Assembly: GCA_947500415.1 (NCBI GenBank)
Contig: CANMRT010000003.1
Location: 186,001 to 250,000 of the forward strand
From: an uncultured Roseicyclus sp.
GTDB lineage: Bacteria > Pseudomonadota > Alphaproteobacteria > Rhodobacterales > Rhodobacteraceae
Direction: 5' to 3'
Length of the DNA stretch: 64,000 nucleotides
Part shown: in pieces, positions 1 through 8,837 of the stretch
How positions within the stretch are numbered: position 1 is the first letter of the stretch
Layout of the letters: every line of letters starts with the position of its first letter
The notes under the pieces: generated by a model
The model's input: the letters and a program-made list of their open reading frames with translations, nothing else
Database searches by the model: none
What the model was told of the DNA's origin: nothing
Made by a program: the position numbers and the translations under genes

Positions 1-237
1 AGTCAGCACATCACCGTTCAGCACACCGGTGCCTGAATAATCCGTCCCGACGCTCCAGGCCACGGTAACGGTCCCGTTGCCATTTCCGGAGATCGCAACC
101 GTTCCTTCATAGGCGGAGCCGTCGGCATTGCGGCCATAGGCGTAGTAGTCGCCGAGGATATGCTGCTGCGCCTGCGCAATGGGCGCTGTTGCAAACAAAG
201 CTGCGGCAGCAAGCGGTACAAAGGAAAAACGGATCAT
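1..237 (-). CDS. Secreted hypothetical protein, 3' part missing
   Basis: Minus-strand frame open from an ATG at 237 to the window edge, giving the first 79 residues only. Residues 1 to about 23 form a clear Sec signal peptide (basic start, Leu/Ala core, APIAQA before QQ). The visible mature part is rich in Gly, Thr and Val (GTVAISGNGNGTVTVAW), which suggests short beta strands of a small periplasmic or surface protein. Family not recognised; secretion is well supported, function is not. Confidence 0.6.
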   Translation of the reverse strand, partial: MIRFSFVPLAAAALFATAPIAQAQQHILGDYYAYGRNADGSAYEGTVAISGNGNGTVTVAWSVGTDYSGTGVLNGDVLT

Positions 238-329
238 ATAGGCTCTCCATCCGGCAAGGGGTCGCCCCAGCCTGCCACAAAACCGTTAACCAGCGCGACT
301 GTGGTTTTCCGCTTTCTTGGGCGAGAGTT

Positions 330-1043
330 TCAACACCGTTGTGCTGCGACCTGCCGAACGATCCTTACCCTTTCCCGGTTGGGTGGGTGGGTACCAAGCA
401 GGTTTTCACCGGGATCAGGCAATTGGCTGAAGAATTCCGCCCCCTGCACCGGATCAAAGCCCGCACGGCAAGTGATGATCGTGCCAAGCGCGTCCGCCTC
501 TAGCTCGGCACTTTGGCTGAATTGGCGTGACCCGACCAGCGCACCCAGATTCGCCGCCTCAATCGCTTCCTCTCGGCTGGCTCCGTTCTGGATGGCGGTA
601 TTGCCAAAAATCCGCGCACCCCGCTCGGCCGCTGATTGCTGTTGCGCGATGTGCTGTGCAATGTGGTGGGCCGCTTCGTGCCCGATCACGAATGCCAGCT
701 CATTGTCGCTGCGCACTTCGAAGATCAGCCCAACGGTCAGAATAATCGCAGGTTGACCTGTATCGGGATTGATCGTCTGGAACGCGTTAATCCCAGCGCG
801 CGGGTCCCGCAGCACCACGATATCAAAGTCGCAATTTTGGCGTGGTGTTTCAGCCCGGCAGACGGCCTCGGCCACAGGCTCCATCCGTTGCGTCACCTCA
901 ATGGCGCGTGCAACGGACACCGGTACACCACGCTGCGCCGCTGGCGCTTCAGGTATCTCCGCCTCAGACGGCAAAACTGTGGTCGTCGTGGTAACACAGG
1001 CCCCAAGGGAAAGAGAGGCGAGTAGGATCAAGATCAGGCGCAT
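330..1043 (-). CDS. M48-family zinc metalloprotease, lipoprotein
   Basis: A 237-residue protein with a lipoprotein signal (LSLGAC, lipidated Cys16) and the M48 zinc motif HEAAH at residues 122-126; the third ligand is expected in the SAELEADALG segment near residue 182. Relatives (BepA/LoiP type) are periplasmic proteases that clear misassembled outer-membrane proteins. A GTHPPNRERV segment near the C-terminus is also typical of the family. An in-frame start 10 codons upstream (1073) is possible, but the start at 1043 puts the signal peptide at the N-terminus. It is transcribed away from the DCC-family gene at 1154. Confidence 0.92.
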   Translation of the reverse strand: MRLILILLASLSLGACVTTTTTVLPSEAEIPEAPAAQRGVPVSVARAIEVTQRMEPVAEAVCRAETPRQNCDFDIVVLRDPRAGINAFQTINPDTGQPAIILTVGLIFEVRSDNELAFVIGHEAAHHIAQHIAQQQSAAERGARIFGNTAIQNGASREEAIEAANLGALVGSRQFSQSAELEADALGTIITCRAGFDPVQGAEFFSQLPDPGENLLGTHPPNRERVRIVRQVAAQRC

Positions 1044-1153
1044 GGGGTCTCCGGTCGAAAAGCGTGACAACAACCGTAACCCGACCGTGCGTGGCGTCCA
1101 GCCCGGATCACTGGTTTGTGGCCACCCGCCGCGGATGTCCTATGTCGCCCCCC

Positions 1154-1540
1154 ATGAAACCAACCGTCATCCTCTTCAACGGGCGCTGCCCAATCTGTGC
1201 CGCTGAGATCGGCCATTACCGAGCAAAGGCCGATGCCCTTGGCGCGCCTCTACGGTTTGAGGATCTGCACAAAACGAACCTGATCCTATGGCACCTGACT
1301 GCGGATCAGGCCAAACGTCGCCTTCATGCACGTCTACCCGATGGCACCCAGATCTCCGGCATCGCAGCTTTTGCAGCCATCTGGGAGCACTTGCCAAGGA
1401 TGCGCTGGCTGTCGCGCGCGGTGCGCCGCCCCATCCTCCGCCCGCTTGCAACCTTCGCCTACGATTGGATAGCCGCCCCCGCGCTTTATCATCTGCATCG
1501 GCGGCGCGAGAGGCTTGGCAAGGCGCCGCCACCTGCCTAG
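1154..1540 (+). CDS. DCC-family (DUF393) thiol-disulfide oxidoreductase-like protein
   Basis: A protein of about 128 residues starting MKPTVILFNGRCPIC. The N-terminal beta strand followed by a CPIC pair (CxxC) and then a short thioredoxin-like stretch are characteristic of the DCC/DUF393 family, presumed redox proteins with no settled substrate. An in-frame ATG at 1142 would add four residues; neither start has a strong ribosome site. The C-terminus is very basic (HLHRRRERLGK). It is followed after 9 bp by a small acidic gene, probably co-transcribed. Confidence 0.8.
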   Translation: MKPTVILFNGRCPICAAEIGHYRAKADALGAPLRFEDLHKTNLILWHLTADQAKRRLHARLPDGTQISGIAAFAAIWEHLPRMRWLSRAVRRPILRPLATFAYDWIAAPALYHLHRRRERLGKAPPPA

Positions 1541-1549
1541 CCTACCCCC

Positions 1550-1786
1550 ATGTTTACCATTGAACACGAATTCGACGCTACAATCGTCACCCTTGTCGAC
1601 GAAGGCGAAGTGCCCCTGCAAGAAGATGTCATCATTTCCACGTTTGAAGAATGCGTGACCCTACAGCAGGCCGATCCCCGCACCGATCAGATGCGCACGA
1701 TCACCTTGTCGCTGGCACAGGTCCGCGATCTCGCGGCAGCCCTCGACCTTCCGGAAGGCGCCTATCAACTTCAGGGGCCCGACTAG
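1550..1786 (+). CDS. Small acidic conserved hypothetical protein
   Basis: A 78-residue acidic protein beginning MFTIEHEFDATIVTLVDEG. No signal peptide, membrane segment or metal motif is visible. It starts 9 bp after the DCC-family gene, so the two are likely one transcript, and its stop meets the end of the convergent DksA-like gene (4-bp overlap at 1783-1786). Function unknown. Confidence 0.7.
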   Translation: MFTIEHEFDATIVTLVDEGEVPLQEDVIISTFEECVTLQQADPRTDQMRTITLSLAQVRDLAAALDLPEGAYQLQGPD

Positions 1787-2130
1787 CCCGCGCAAGACAC
1801 GCAGCGCGTCACGCATGGGTCTACGCCCAGCCGACCGTGGCCAATGAAATCGCCGCAATCCTCGCAGAAGCCAAACTCTCCCTCGGCCATCCGCGCCAAT
1901 GCCGCCGCAATCGCCCGGTGACGCGCAGCGCGCCGTGCCTCCAACCCTTTCTGCATCGCCTGGCCCTGTAATGCATCCATCCGGCTTAGTCGCCCGACGG
2001 CCTGTTGATCCAACTCCACGATCTGCCGCGCACCCGCTGATTGCGCCGTCTGGTTACTCAGCGCCGCCTGTTCCGCCTCCAAATCTGGGCGGTAACGTTC
2101 AGCCAATTCCTGATCGCTCGGCTCATCCAT
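1783..2130 (-). CDS. DksA/TraR-type C4 zinc-finger protein
   Basis: A 115-residue protein starting MDEPSDQELAERY. The N-terminal two thirds is an Ala/Gln/Glu-rich helical region. Near the C-terminus the four cysteines FCEDCGDFIG ... CVTRCVSCAG form the DksA/TraR zinc finger. Family members bind the RNA polymerase secondary channel and adjust initiation with ppGpp; short forms like this one are often of unknown target. The longer in-frame start at 2271 would overlap the opposite-strand amidohydrolase gene and is rejected. Confidence 0.85.
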   Translation of the reverse strand: MDEPSDQELAERYRPDLEAEQAALSNQTAQSAGARQIVELDQQAVGRLSRMDALQGQAMQKGLEARRAARHRAIAAALARMAEGEFGFCEDCGDFIGHGRLGVDPCVTRCVSCAG

Positions 2131-2229
2131 ACACCACCCTTCCACCGCAGCTGCGGGGAGCGCAAGCGAGGAGGGGCTGGCCATGCGCGCCGCAAAACCC
2201 CAATGTTCGTCGAAACGGAGGGGACCTTG

Positions 2230-3330
2230 ATGCAAACCGGCTTTTTCTGGGATGAGCGTTGTTTCTGGCACGGCGGCGGCAACTACGCGGGCCTTTTACA
2301 AGTCGGCGGCCTAATCCAACCCGGTGGCGGCCTGCCAGAAAATCCGGAAACCAAACGCCGCCTCGTGAACCTCCTGCGTGTCACGGGCCTATGGGACGAC
2401 CTCGCCACACAATCCTCCGATCCGGCCACCGAAGAAGACCTCCTCCGCGTCCACCCGGCCTCCTACCTTAGCCAGTTCAAACGCATGTCGGATGCCGGCG
2501 GTGGCGAACTAGGGCTGCGCACCCCATTCGGCCCCGGCGGTTATGAGATCGCGGCGCTCTCCGCCGGCCTCTCAAAATCCGCGCTCATCAACGTACTCAA
2601 CGGCACCCACCCAAACGCCTACGCCCTCTCCCGCCCGCCCGGCCACCACTGCCTGCCGGACTTCCCCAACGGATTCTGTCTGCTGGCCAACATCGCCATC
2701 GCCGTGGAGGCCGCCCGCGCCGACGCCCTGACCGAGCGCGTGGCGATCATCGATTGGGACGTGCACCACGGCAACGGGACCGAGGCGATTTTCTACGACC
2801 GCCCCGACACGCTCACCATTTCCCTCCACCAGGAACGAAACTACCCGCTCGACACGGGCGATTTTGCGGATCGCGGGTCTGGCCCGGGCGAAGGCTTCAA
2901 CCTCAACATCCCCCTACCGCCGGGCACCGGCCACATCGGCTACATCGAGGCCTTCGAACGCCTCGTCTTGCCTGCTCTGCAAGACTTCCAGCCCGACGCC
3001 ATCGTCATCGCTTGCGGTTTCGACGCGGGCCTCGTCGATCCGCTGAGCCGTATGATCACCGGTTGCGACACCTTCGGAGCCCTGTCCGATATGGCCATGG
3101 AAGCCGCAAGTGATCTCTGCGATGGCCGCCTGATGATGTCGCACGAAGGTGGCTACTCCGAGGTCCACGTTCCCTTCCTCGCCCATTCGGTGCTGGAGGC
3201 AATGGCGGGCTCCGACATTCGCGCCCCCGACCCGTTCCAGCAAAAATTCGAAGGCCAGCAACCCACCAACCGGTTCAACCGGTACGTCAGCCAGTTGATC
3301 GCCGAAATGGAGGAGGCGTTGGGGTATTGA
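2230..3330 (+). CDS. Class II histone deacetylase-like amidohydrolase
   Basis: A 366-residue protein of the arginase/deacetylase fold. Visible signatures are RPPGHH (general base histidines), DWDVHHGNGT (zinc-binding Asp and His), CGFDAG (zinc-binding Asp) and HEGGYS. Bacterial members are acetylpolyamine or acetylated small-molecule amidohydrolases; the substrate here cannot be told. The ATG at 2230 is chosen because it follows a good GGAGGGG ribosome site and matches the family N-terminus (FFWDERCFWH); the open frame extends further upstream without similarity. Confidence 0.93.
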   Translation: MQTGFFWDERCFWHGGGNYAGLLQVGGLIQPGGGLPENPETKRRLVNLLRVTGLWDDLATQSSDPATEEDLLRVHPASYLSQFKRMSDAGGGELGLRTPFGPGGYEIAALSAGLSKSALINVLNGTHPNAYALSRPPGHHCLPDFPNGFCLLANIAIAVEAARADALTERVAIIDWDVHHGNGTEAIFYDRPDTLTISLHQERNYPLDTGDFADRGSGPGEGFNLNIPLPPGTGHIGYIEAFERLVLPALQDFQPDAIVIACGFDAGLVDPLSRMITGCDTFGALSDMAMEAASDLCDGRLMMSHEGGYSEVHVPFLAHSVLEAMAGSDIRAPDPFQQKFEGQQPTNRFNRYVSQLIAEMEEALGY

Positions 3331-3405
3331 CCCCCAAGCCGCGTTGACACCACCCGCCCCTTTCGCCACTTTGCGCCGCAACGCAGCACTTCAGGGGATG
3401 AAGCG

Positions 3406-4101
3406 ATGAAAAAGGTCTATGGCTCAGCGGAAGAAGCCCTCGACGGGGTCCTCTTCGACGGCATGTTGATCGCAGCAGGCGGCTTTGGCCTCTGCGGCAT
3501 CCCCGAGCTTCTGATCGACGGCATCGTCGCAGCGGGCACCAAGGACATCACTATCGCCTCCAACAACGCAGGCGTGGACGGCTTCGGCCTCGGCAAACTG
3601 CTTGAGACACGCCAGGTCAAGAAGATGATGTCGTCCTATGTCGGTGAGAACGCCGAATTCATGCGGCAATACCTGTCGGGCGAGTTGGAGCTTGAGTTCA
3701 ACCCCCAAGGCACCCTGGCCGAACGGATGCGCGCAGGCGGCGCAGGCATCCCCGGTTTCTACACCAAAACCGGCGTGGGCACCGTGATCGCCGACGGCAA
3801 GGAAGTGAAGGAATTCGACGGTCAGGACTACATCCTCGAACGCGGCATCTTTGCCGACCTGGCAATCGTCAAGGCGTGGAAGGCGGACGCCACCGGCAAC
3901 GCCGTCTTCCGCAAGACCGCGCGCAACTTCAATCCGCCCGCCGCCATGTGCGGCAAGATCTGCATTCTCGAGGTCGAAGAAATCGTTCCAACCGGTTCGC
4001 TCGACGGCGACGCGATCCACTTGCCCGGCATCTACGTCCACCGCATGATCCAGGGCGAGCACGAAAAGCGGATCGAACAGCGGACAACACGCGCGGCATA
4101 G
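3406..4101 (+). CDS. scoA: 3-oxoacid CoA-transferase, subunit A
   Basis: A 231-residue class I CoA-transferase alpha subunit starting [20 protein letters not shown], with the family segments [15 protein letters not shown] and [14 protein letters not shown] near the N-terminus. With the beta subunit it moves CoA from succinyl-CoA to a 3-oxoacid such as acetoacetate. AGGGG ribosome site precedes the ATG. Unusually, the partner subunit lies 1.9 kb downstream behind two unrelated genes of the same tight operon; the next gene starts after 10 bp. The substrate assignment (acetoacetate versus another 3-oxoacid) is from family resemblance only. Confidence 0.93.
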   Translation: MKKVYGSAEEALDGVLFDGMLIAAGGFGLCGIPELLIDGIVAAGTKDITIASNNAGVDGFGLGKLLETRQVKKMMSSYVGENAEFMRQYLSGELELEFNPQGTLAERMRAGGAGIPGFYTKTGVGTVIADGKEVKEFDGQDYILERGIFADLAIVKAWKADATGNAVFRKTARNFNPPAAMCGKICILEVEEIVPTGSLDGDAIHLPGIYVHRMIQGEHEKRIEQRTTRAA

Positions 4102-4111
4102 GGCGGGCCGC

Positions 4112-5173
4112 GTGAGCCCCCGCTCCCCCTATTCCGGCCTGCCCCAGCGCGCCTTCTGGCGCGGCGGCGTCGCAGGCGCCCCCGCCTTCCCGCCCGACCT
4201 CTACCGCCCAAAATTTCCCGTGACGCAGGATACACGCGTCTTCACCGCAGGCTCCTGCTTCGCTCAACATGTCGGCGCGGCCATGAAAGCCGCGGGCATT
4301 CAGGTGATCGACGCAGAGCCCGCCCGCCGCGGTTTGCCGCCCGAGACCGCCAAGCGCTTCGGCTACGGCGTCTATTCCGCACGTTTCGGAAACCTCTACA
4401 CCGTCAAACAATTCCGCCAACTGGTTGATGAGTTGAACGGCGCAAAGCCCGCCCTGCCCGTCTGGGAACGGGATGGCCGCTTCTGGGATGCCCAACGCCC
4501 CGGTGTGGAACCCGACGGCCTCGCCTCCCCCGATATCGTCGCCGAAATGCGCACACAACACCTCGCCGCCGTGACCGAAGCCTTCGCGCAGGCCGACATG
4601 ATCGTCTTCACTCTCGGCCTGACCGAAGCCTGGGAGCATACGGAATCCGGCACCGTCTACCCCACCGCCCCCGGCACCATCGCGGGCACCTTTGACGCGG
4701 ACGTCTTCCACTTCGCCAATTACGGCGTCGCCGACATCCTCGAAGATTTCACCGCCCTTGAAGAGTCGCTGAGCGATCTGAACCCCGACCTAAAATGGCT
4801 CCTTACTGTCAGCCCCGTGCCGCTCGCCGCCACTGCCTCCGGCCAACACGTCCTACCCGCGACGGTTCGTTCCAAATCCGTCCTGCGCACCGTCTGCGAT
4901 ATGCTGTGCGACAGCTCGGACCGGATCGATTATTTCCCCTCCTACGAACTCGCCACCTCACCGGCGCACACCACAAGCCCCTTCGCTGGCGACCTCCGCT
5001 CTGTCCGGCCTGAGATCGTGGCGCAAATCATGCAGTGCTTCCTGCAAGCCCATGACCTCTGCGAGGAGGGCGCGGAGCAGCCCGAGGAGTGCGCGACAAA
5101 TGCCGACCCCTCGGATGAGGCGATCTGCGAAGACATCCTCCTCGACGCCTTCGCTCCGGACGCACCGAAATGA
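4112..5173 (+). CDS. GSCFA-domain protein
   Basis: A 353-residue protein with a GTG start 10 bp after scoA. The name-giving motif AGSCFAQHV is at residues 46-54, followed by family segments (FGNLYTVKQF; FTLGLTEAWE; FAGDLRSVRPEIV near the C-terminus). GSCFA is an SGNH-hydrolase-like domain found in proteins linked to polysaccharide modification; enzymatic activity is largely unproven. The last 30 residues are acidic. It overlaps the next gene by 4 bp (ATGA), so translation is coupled. Confidence 0.85.
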   Translation: MSPRSPYSGLPQRAFWRGGVAGAPAFPPDLYRPKFPVTQDTRVFTAGSCFAQHVGAAMKAAGIQVIDAEPARRGLPPETAKRFGYGVYSARFGNLYTVKQFRQLVDELNGAKPALPVWERDGRFWDAQRPGVEPDGLASPDIVAEMRTQHLAAVTEAFAQADMIVFTLGLTEAWEHTESGTVYPTAPGTIAGTFDADVFHFANYGVADILEDFTALEESLSDLNPDLKWLLTVSPVPLAATASGQHVLPATVRSKSVLRTVCDMLCDSSDRIDYFPSYELATSPAHTTSPFAGDLRSVRPEIVAQIMQCFLQAHDLCEEGAEQPEECATNADPSDEAICEDILLDAFAPDAPK

Positions 5174-5985
5174 AAATAGCGGTCGACCCAGAGCGGCGCA
5201 AAGTGGCAGTCGTCGGAACCTCCAACATCGGCGCAATCAAATACGCCGAGGCGCAAATCGCCGCCGAACACCCAAGCCTCAAAGTCACCTGTTTTGGCCT
5301 GCCGGGCGGGAAATTCGACGGCGCGCATACCATGGACAGCCAATTCGGCCCCGACCGCGCCGACCACGGTGCCATGAAACTCGCCCGACGCGTGAACGGT
5401 GCGCCCACCATCGACCTGATGGCCTTCGACCACATCCTCGTCATCGGCGACACCCTCGGTATGCCCCACACGCTTTGGACAGCAGCCAGCTACGACATTG
5501 CAGATTGGCCCTCCCGCACCGGCAGACAGCTCCTGTCTGAGCCCGCCTTCCGCGCCGCGGTCACAGAAGCCATTGCAACTCGTGCCGATCACCTGCGCAG
5601 CCAATTCGCTGATCGACCCATCCACGTGGCCCTCGCCCCCTATCCGACCACTGCCGTCGTGCCAAAAGGAGAGCATCACCAGATGCCCTACGCCGCCATG
5701 GCCACCCACCCTGAGGCCGCGCGCATCCAAACCCTTTTCAACGATGCCCTAACCCGCATCCTGTCTGATCGTCACATGACCTTCGTGCCGCAACCGTCCG
5801 AGACCATCGCCTCCCCGTTCCTCACGAAGGAACCCTACGGCCACGGCTCCATGGACTTCCGCAACGAAGGGCGGTTGCTCGACGACCACCGCCATATGAA
5901 CGCCGATTTCGGCGCTTCGCTTTTCCGCGCCTTTGCGCTAGCACTCACCCAAGACACCGCTGCACCGCAGAACCAGGAGGGATAG
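5170..5985 (+). CDS. SGNH-hydrolase-like hypothetical protein
   Basis: A 271-residue protein. The start [14 protein letters not shown] (Ser18) resembles block I of SGNH hydrolases with GTSN in place of GDS, and the C-terminal [10 protein letters not shown] could supply the Asp-His pair. I infer an SGNH-type esterase, possibly a partner of the preceding GSCFA protein, with which it overlaps by 4 bp. There is no signal peptide, so both act in the cytoplasm or at its membrane. The end of this gene carries the strong ribosome site (AGGAGGG) of the CoA-transferase beta subunit. Confidence 0.7.
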   Translation: MKIAVDPERRKVAVVGTSNIGAIKYAEAQIAAEHPSLKVTCFGLPGGKFDGAHTMDSQFGPDRADHGAMKLARRVNGAPTIDLMAFDHILVIGDTLGMPHTLWTAASYDIADWPSRTGRQLLSEPAFRAAVTEAIATRADHLRSQFADRPIHVALAPYPTTAVVPKGEHHQMPYAAMATHPEAARIQTLFNDALTRILSDRHMTFVPQPSETIASPFLTKEPYGHGSMDFRNEGRLLDDHRHMNADFGASLFRAFALALTQDTAAPQNQEG

Positions 5986-5989
5986 ACCC

Positions 5990-6613
5990 ATGTGGGACCG
6001 CAACCAGATGGCCGCTCGCGCCGCGCAAGAACTCGAAGACGGCTGGTATGTGAACCTCGGCATCGGCATCCCGACACTCGTGTCGAACTACATCCCCGAA
6101 GGCATCGAGGTGACGTTGCAATCGGAAAACGGAATGCTCGGTATGGGCCCCTTCCCGATTGAAGGCGATGAGGACGCTGACCTAATCAATGCAGGCAAGC
6201 AGACGATCACCGAATTGCCCCACACCTCATACTTCGACAGCAGCCAATCCTTTGGCATGATCCGGGGCGGCAAGATCGCCATGGCGATCCTCGGCGCCAT
6301 GGAAGTGGCCGAAAACGGCGACCTCGCGAACTGGATGATCCCGGGCAAGCTCGTGAAAGGCATGGGCGGCGCGATGGATCTGGTCGCAGGCGTTGGCCGC
6401 GTGGTCGTCGTGATGGATCACACCAACAAGCACGGCGACAGCAAAGTGCTCAAGGAATGCACCCTGCCGCTCACGGGCAAGGGCGTTGTGGATCGCATCA
6501 TCACGAACCTGGGTGTGCTCGATGTGGTCGAGGGTGGCCTGAAGATCGTCGAAACCGCCGACGGCGTGTCAGAAGATGAGCTTCGCACTGCCACGCAGGC
6601 GACGCTGGTCTAG
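5990..6613 (+). CDS. scoB: 3-oxoacid CoA-transferase, subunit B
   Basis: A 207-residue class I CoA-transferase beta subunit. The catalytic Glu is expected at residue 46 in the SENGMLGMG segment, which forms the glutamyl-CoA intermediate. Length and motifs are complete. It starts 4 bp after the SGNH-like gene, with AGGAGGG upstream, so it belongs to the same operon as scoA even though two genes intervene. Confidence 0.94.
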   Translation: MWDRNQMAARAAQELEDGWYVNLGIGIPTLVSNYIPEGIEVTLQSENGMLGMGPFPIEGDEDADLINAGKQTITELPHTSYFDSSQSFGMIRGGKIAMAILGAMEVAENGDLANWMIPGKLVKGMGGAMDLVAGVGRVVVVMDHTNKHGDSKVLKECTLPLTGKGVVDRIITNLGVLDVVEGGLKIVETADGVSEDELRTATQATLV

Positions 6614-6619
6614 GCGGAC

Positions 6620-7462
6620 CTAGTTCATCACCTGAAACACACAGCCATCCGAAACCAGATCGGGCGGCGTGTTGCAGAGTGTCCGCGCCATAGCCCAGGC
6701 GGCCAGCACGCGCGGCACATAGGTGCGCGTCTCACTATAGTTGGGAACGCCGCCCGCGCGCGACACGGCCCCTTCGCCCGCGTTATAGGCGGCGAGAACC
6801 AGAATAGGGTCGCGGTCGAATTCCCCCATCAACCAATCGAGGTATGCGACGCCCCCAGCAATATTCTGGGCCGGGTCCATGGCATCGTCCACGCCAAAGC
6901 GTTCTGCCGTGGCCGGGATAAGCTGCATCAATCCCTGCGCGCCCGCCCCACTTTCCGCGTCTGCCCGTCCGGCACTTTCAGCGGCGATCACCGCGAGCGC
7001 AAAGGCAGGCGAGACTTGCGTGCCAATGCTGGCCGCCAAAATCTCGCGCCCATGTTCGCGCGCAATGCGGCTGACGGTATCCAGCCGCGGTGCGCCCAGG
7101 CCTGAGGCTTCATCGGCCGAAGCCAGGTGCTCCTGCGCAGCCCAAAATCGTGCAGGGTCTGCGGGCATCGAGGCAGGGATTGTTGCCCAGAACCAGTCCG
7201 ACGCTCCGCCGCCCTCCGCGATAGGCCCCAAAGGCTCAGCCGCATCGGCTTCTGCTACCGCATCCTCTGGGTCCGCATTGTTCACAGCCGCGGCAATCGC
7301 TGCCTGGCGTGCCATGTCTTCTTCTGTAACCTGAATGTTGATGCGCGGCCCTGAATGGTTGGCATCCGGGGCGCTCAGAAACCGAATACCGCTTTCTTGT
7401 GCGGTGCCCGTGGTGGGCAAAAAGCCCGCAACAAAGACCCAAGCCAATGCTCGTCTATACAT
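6620..7462 (-). CDS. Lytic transglycosylase (SLT domain), periplasmic
   Basis: A 280-residue protein with an N-terminal signal peptide (ending near TGTAQ). The SLT domain fills the second half: catalytic Glu162 in VIAAESAGR, GLMQLIPATA at 177-186 and AYNAG at 225-229. It cleaves peptidoglycan to anhydromuropeptides. It is transcribed away from the pilin genes of the Tad locus; opening the murein for the pilus is a plausible but unproven role. Its stop lies 6 bp from the convergent scoB stop. Confidence 0.92.
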   Translation of the reverse strand: MYRRALAWVFVAGFLPTTGTAQESGIRFLSAPDANHSGPRINIQVTEEDMARQAAIAAAVNNADPEDAVAEADAAEPLGPIAEGGGASDWFWATIPASMPADPARFWAAQEHLASADEASGLGAPRLDTVSRIAREHGREILAASIGTQVSPAFALAVIAAESAGRADAESGAGAQGLMQLIPATAERFGVDDAMDPAQNIAGGVAYLDWLMGEFDRDPILVLAAYNAGEGAVSRAGGVPNYSETRTYVPRVLAAWAMARTLCNTPPDLVSDGCVFQVMN

Positions 7463-7600
7463 GAAACACCTGTATTCACTGCTCTTTTCCGATCTGCGGG
7501 TGGGTCTGCGCCCCCTCGTCTGCCGAAATCCCGGTCACAATGCCCCCCGGCCCGACACGAAACAACCCTTTTGAATTCGCAAAGATTTCGCTGCATCGCC

Positions 7601-7719
7601 CCATTCGCGCCCCGATTGGCCGCGATACCTTTGTTTGTCACAGGGACACCCGGGGCTTCATCCCCCGCCCCGGACACCTGAAACCGAATAGAAAACTTGT
7701 CTCACTGGAGAACCTGACA
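7601..7719 (+). promoter_or_regulatory. Conserved pilin leader, copy 1
   Basis: A 119-bp block directly before pilin gene 1 that recurs before pilin genes 2-4 at almost the same length. Shared parts are CCATTCGCGCCCCGATTGGC, TCACAGGGA, a potential hairpin CGGGG-CTTCATC-CCCCG, CACCTGAAACCGAATAGAAA, and the ribosome site CTGGAGAACCTGACA. Its position suggests a transcribed 5' untranslated region. Confidence 0.7.
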
Positions 7720-7947
7720 ATGACAAACATGATCAAAAACTTCGCATCCAACGAATCCGGCGCCGTGACGGTTGACTGGGTTGTTCTGACCGCTGCCCTC
7801 GTGGGCCTGGGCCTGGCCGTTATGGCCGTTGTGTCCGGCGGTGTGGAAGACCTCTCGGGCGAAATCCAGGCGTCCCTGGTTACCGCCAACCCTGCCGACA
7901 ACCCGTTCGCTGGCGATAACGCCGACCTGAACGACTCGATCGACTAA
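7720..7947 (+). CDS. Flp-like type IVb pilin, tandem copy 1
   Basis: A 75-residue protein: short basic leader (MTNMIKNFASNESG), predicted prepilin-peptidase cut after Gly14, then one hydrophobic helix (AVTVDWVVLTAALVGLGLAVM) and a polar acidic tail ending NDSID. This is the type IVb prepilin layout, but positions 5-6 after the cut are Asp-Trp where classical Flp pilins have Glu-Tyr. The ATG follows GGAGAACCTGACA. Copies 1, 3 and 4 are nearly identical. Tad-locus context downstream supports a pilin or minor pilin. Confidence 0.85.
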   Translation: MTNMIKNFASNESGAVTVDWVVLTAALVGLGLAVMAVVSGGVEDLSGEIQASLVTANPADNPFAGDNADLNDSID

Positions 7948-7995
7948 GGGTCTCGCGGATCGGTTGGGCTCTCTCAACCACCGCACTTGATCTAG

Positions 7996-8027
7996 ACGGC
8001 CTCCTGCATCGCGGGGGGCCGTTTTTC
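7996..8027 (+). terminator. Rho-independent terminator after pilin 1
   Basis: ACGGCC...GGCCGT stem with GC-rich core followed by TTTTT. The same sequence follows pilins 3 and 4 almost unchanged, so each pilin gene is a self-contained transcription cassette. Confidence 0.85.
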
Positions 8028-8176
8028 TTTGTGACGTCAAAGATCCATCTGCTCCTTTTTGGAGCATTCGGACAATCGCAAAAACCGTGCGTCACGAAAA
8101 GCGCCACTCACGGGTCAGGTTCTTTCCGCATCGCGAAAGCACCACAGCGATAACCTACAAAGAGCGTGTCAGGGTC

Positions 8177-8296
8177 CCATTCAGGCCCAGTTTGTCCGCA
8201 ATATTCTCTTTAGTAACAGGGAAGTACGGGCCTTCACCTATCGCCTCGAGCACCTGAAACGGGATAGAAATAGATACCTCACAGGAGATCCTGACA
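8177..8296 (+). promoter_or_regulatory. Conserved pilin leader, copy 2 (diverged)
   Basis: The same 120-bp block before pilin gene 2, clearly related (CCATTC, AACAGGGA, CACCTGAAACGGGATAGAAA, CAGGAGATCCTGACA) but the most diverged of the four; the hairpin core is eroded. The rest of the 7948-8296 gap holds only the terminator of pilin 1. Confidence 0.6.
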
Positions 8297-8524
8297 ATGA
8301 CCGATGTGATCAAAAACTTTGCTTCCAACGAATCCGGGGGCGTGACGGTTGACTGGGTTTTTCTCATCGCAGGCCTCGTCGGCTTGGCCTTTGGCGTGAT
8401 GATTGTTGTCTCGGGTGGCGTCGAAGACCACTCCGGCGAACTGCAGGCGTCCCTGGTTACCGCCACACCCAACGATAATCCGTTCGTCGGCGACAACACG
8501 GACCTGAACGACTCGATCGACTAA
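8297..8524 (+). CDS. Flp-like type IVb pilin, tandem copy 2 (diverged)
   Basis: A 75-residue protein with the same plan as copy 1: leader MTDVIKNFASNESG, cut predicted after Gly14, helix GVTVDWVFLIAGLVGLAFGVM, tail ending NDSID. It is the most diverged copy (position 1 after the cut is Gly rather than Ala; the helix carries Phe and Ile changes; GVEDHSGEL for GVEDLSGEI), yet the Asp-Trp pair is kept. This may be a functionally distinct minor subunit. Confidence 0.82.
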   Translation: MTDVIKNFASNESGGVTVDWVFLIAGLVGLAFGVMIVVSGGVEDHSGELQASLVTATPNDNPFVGDNTDLNDSID

Positions 8525-8567
8525 AGGTCTTGCGGCTCGCTCCCGCGACCAAGGTAATCAACCTATT

Positions 8568-8596
8568 CGGCCTTCCGTGTCCACGGGGGGCCGTTT
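8568..8596 (+). terminator. Rho-independent terminator after pilin 2
   Basis: CGGCC...GGCCG stem with loop around TCCGTGTCCA, then TTT. Related to but shorter than the terminators of the other pilin cassettes. Confidence 0.65.
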
Positions 8597-8718
8597 GCGT
8601 ATTTCAAACCACTCGATCCGCGCTCAATCTTTGGCGAAACGAAGGGCACACTGGCCGAATTGGGCCATCACCGTCCTCAAACGGCCCCGGTAGTTTCCCA
8701 CAAACAACTGGCCCGCGC

Positions 8719-8837
8719 CCAATTCGTGCCTCCTTTGGCCACGATACCTGTTCTTGTCACAGGGATACTCGGGGCTTCATCCCTCGTCCCGCGGACCTGA
8801 AACCAAATTTTGGCATGCACATATGGAGAACCTGACA
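8719..8837 (+). promoter_or_regulatory. Conserved pilin leader, copy 3
   Basis: A 119-bp leader with the shared GGCCACGATACC, TCACAGGGA, CGGGGCTTCATCCCTCG and GACCTGAAACC elements. The segment just before the ribosome site differs from copies 1 and 4 (TTTTGGCATGCACATA). The remaining 8525-8718 stretch shows the terminator of pilin 2 and no gene. Confidence 0.65.
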
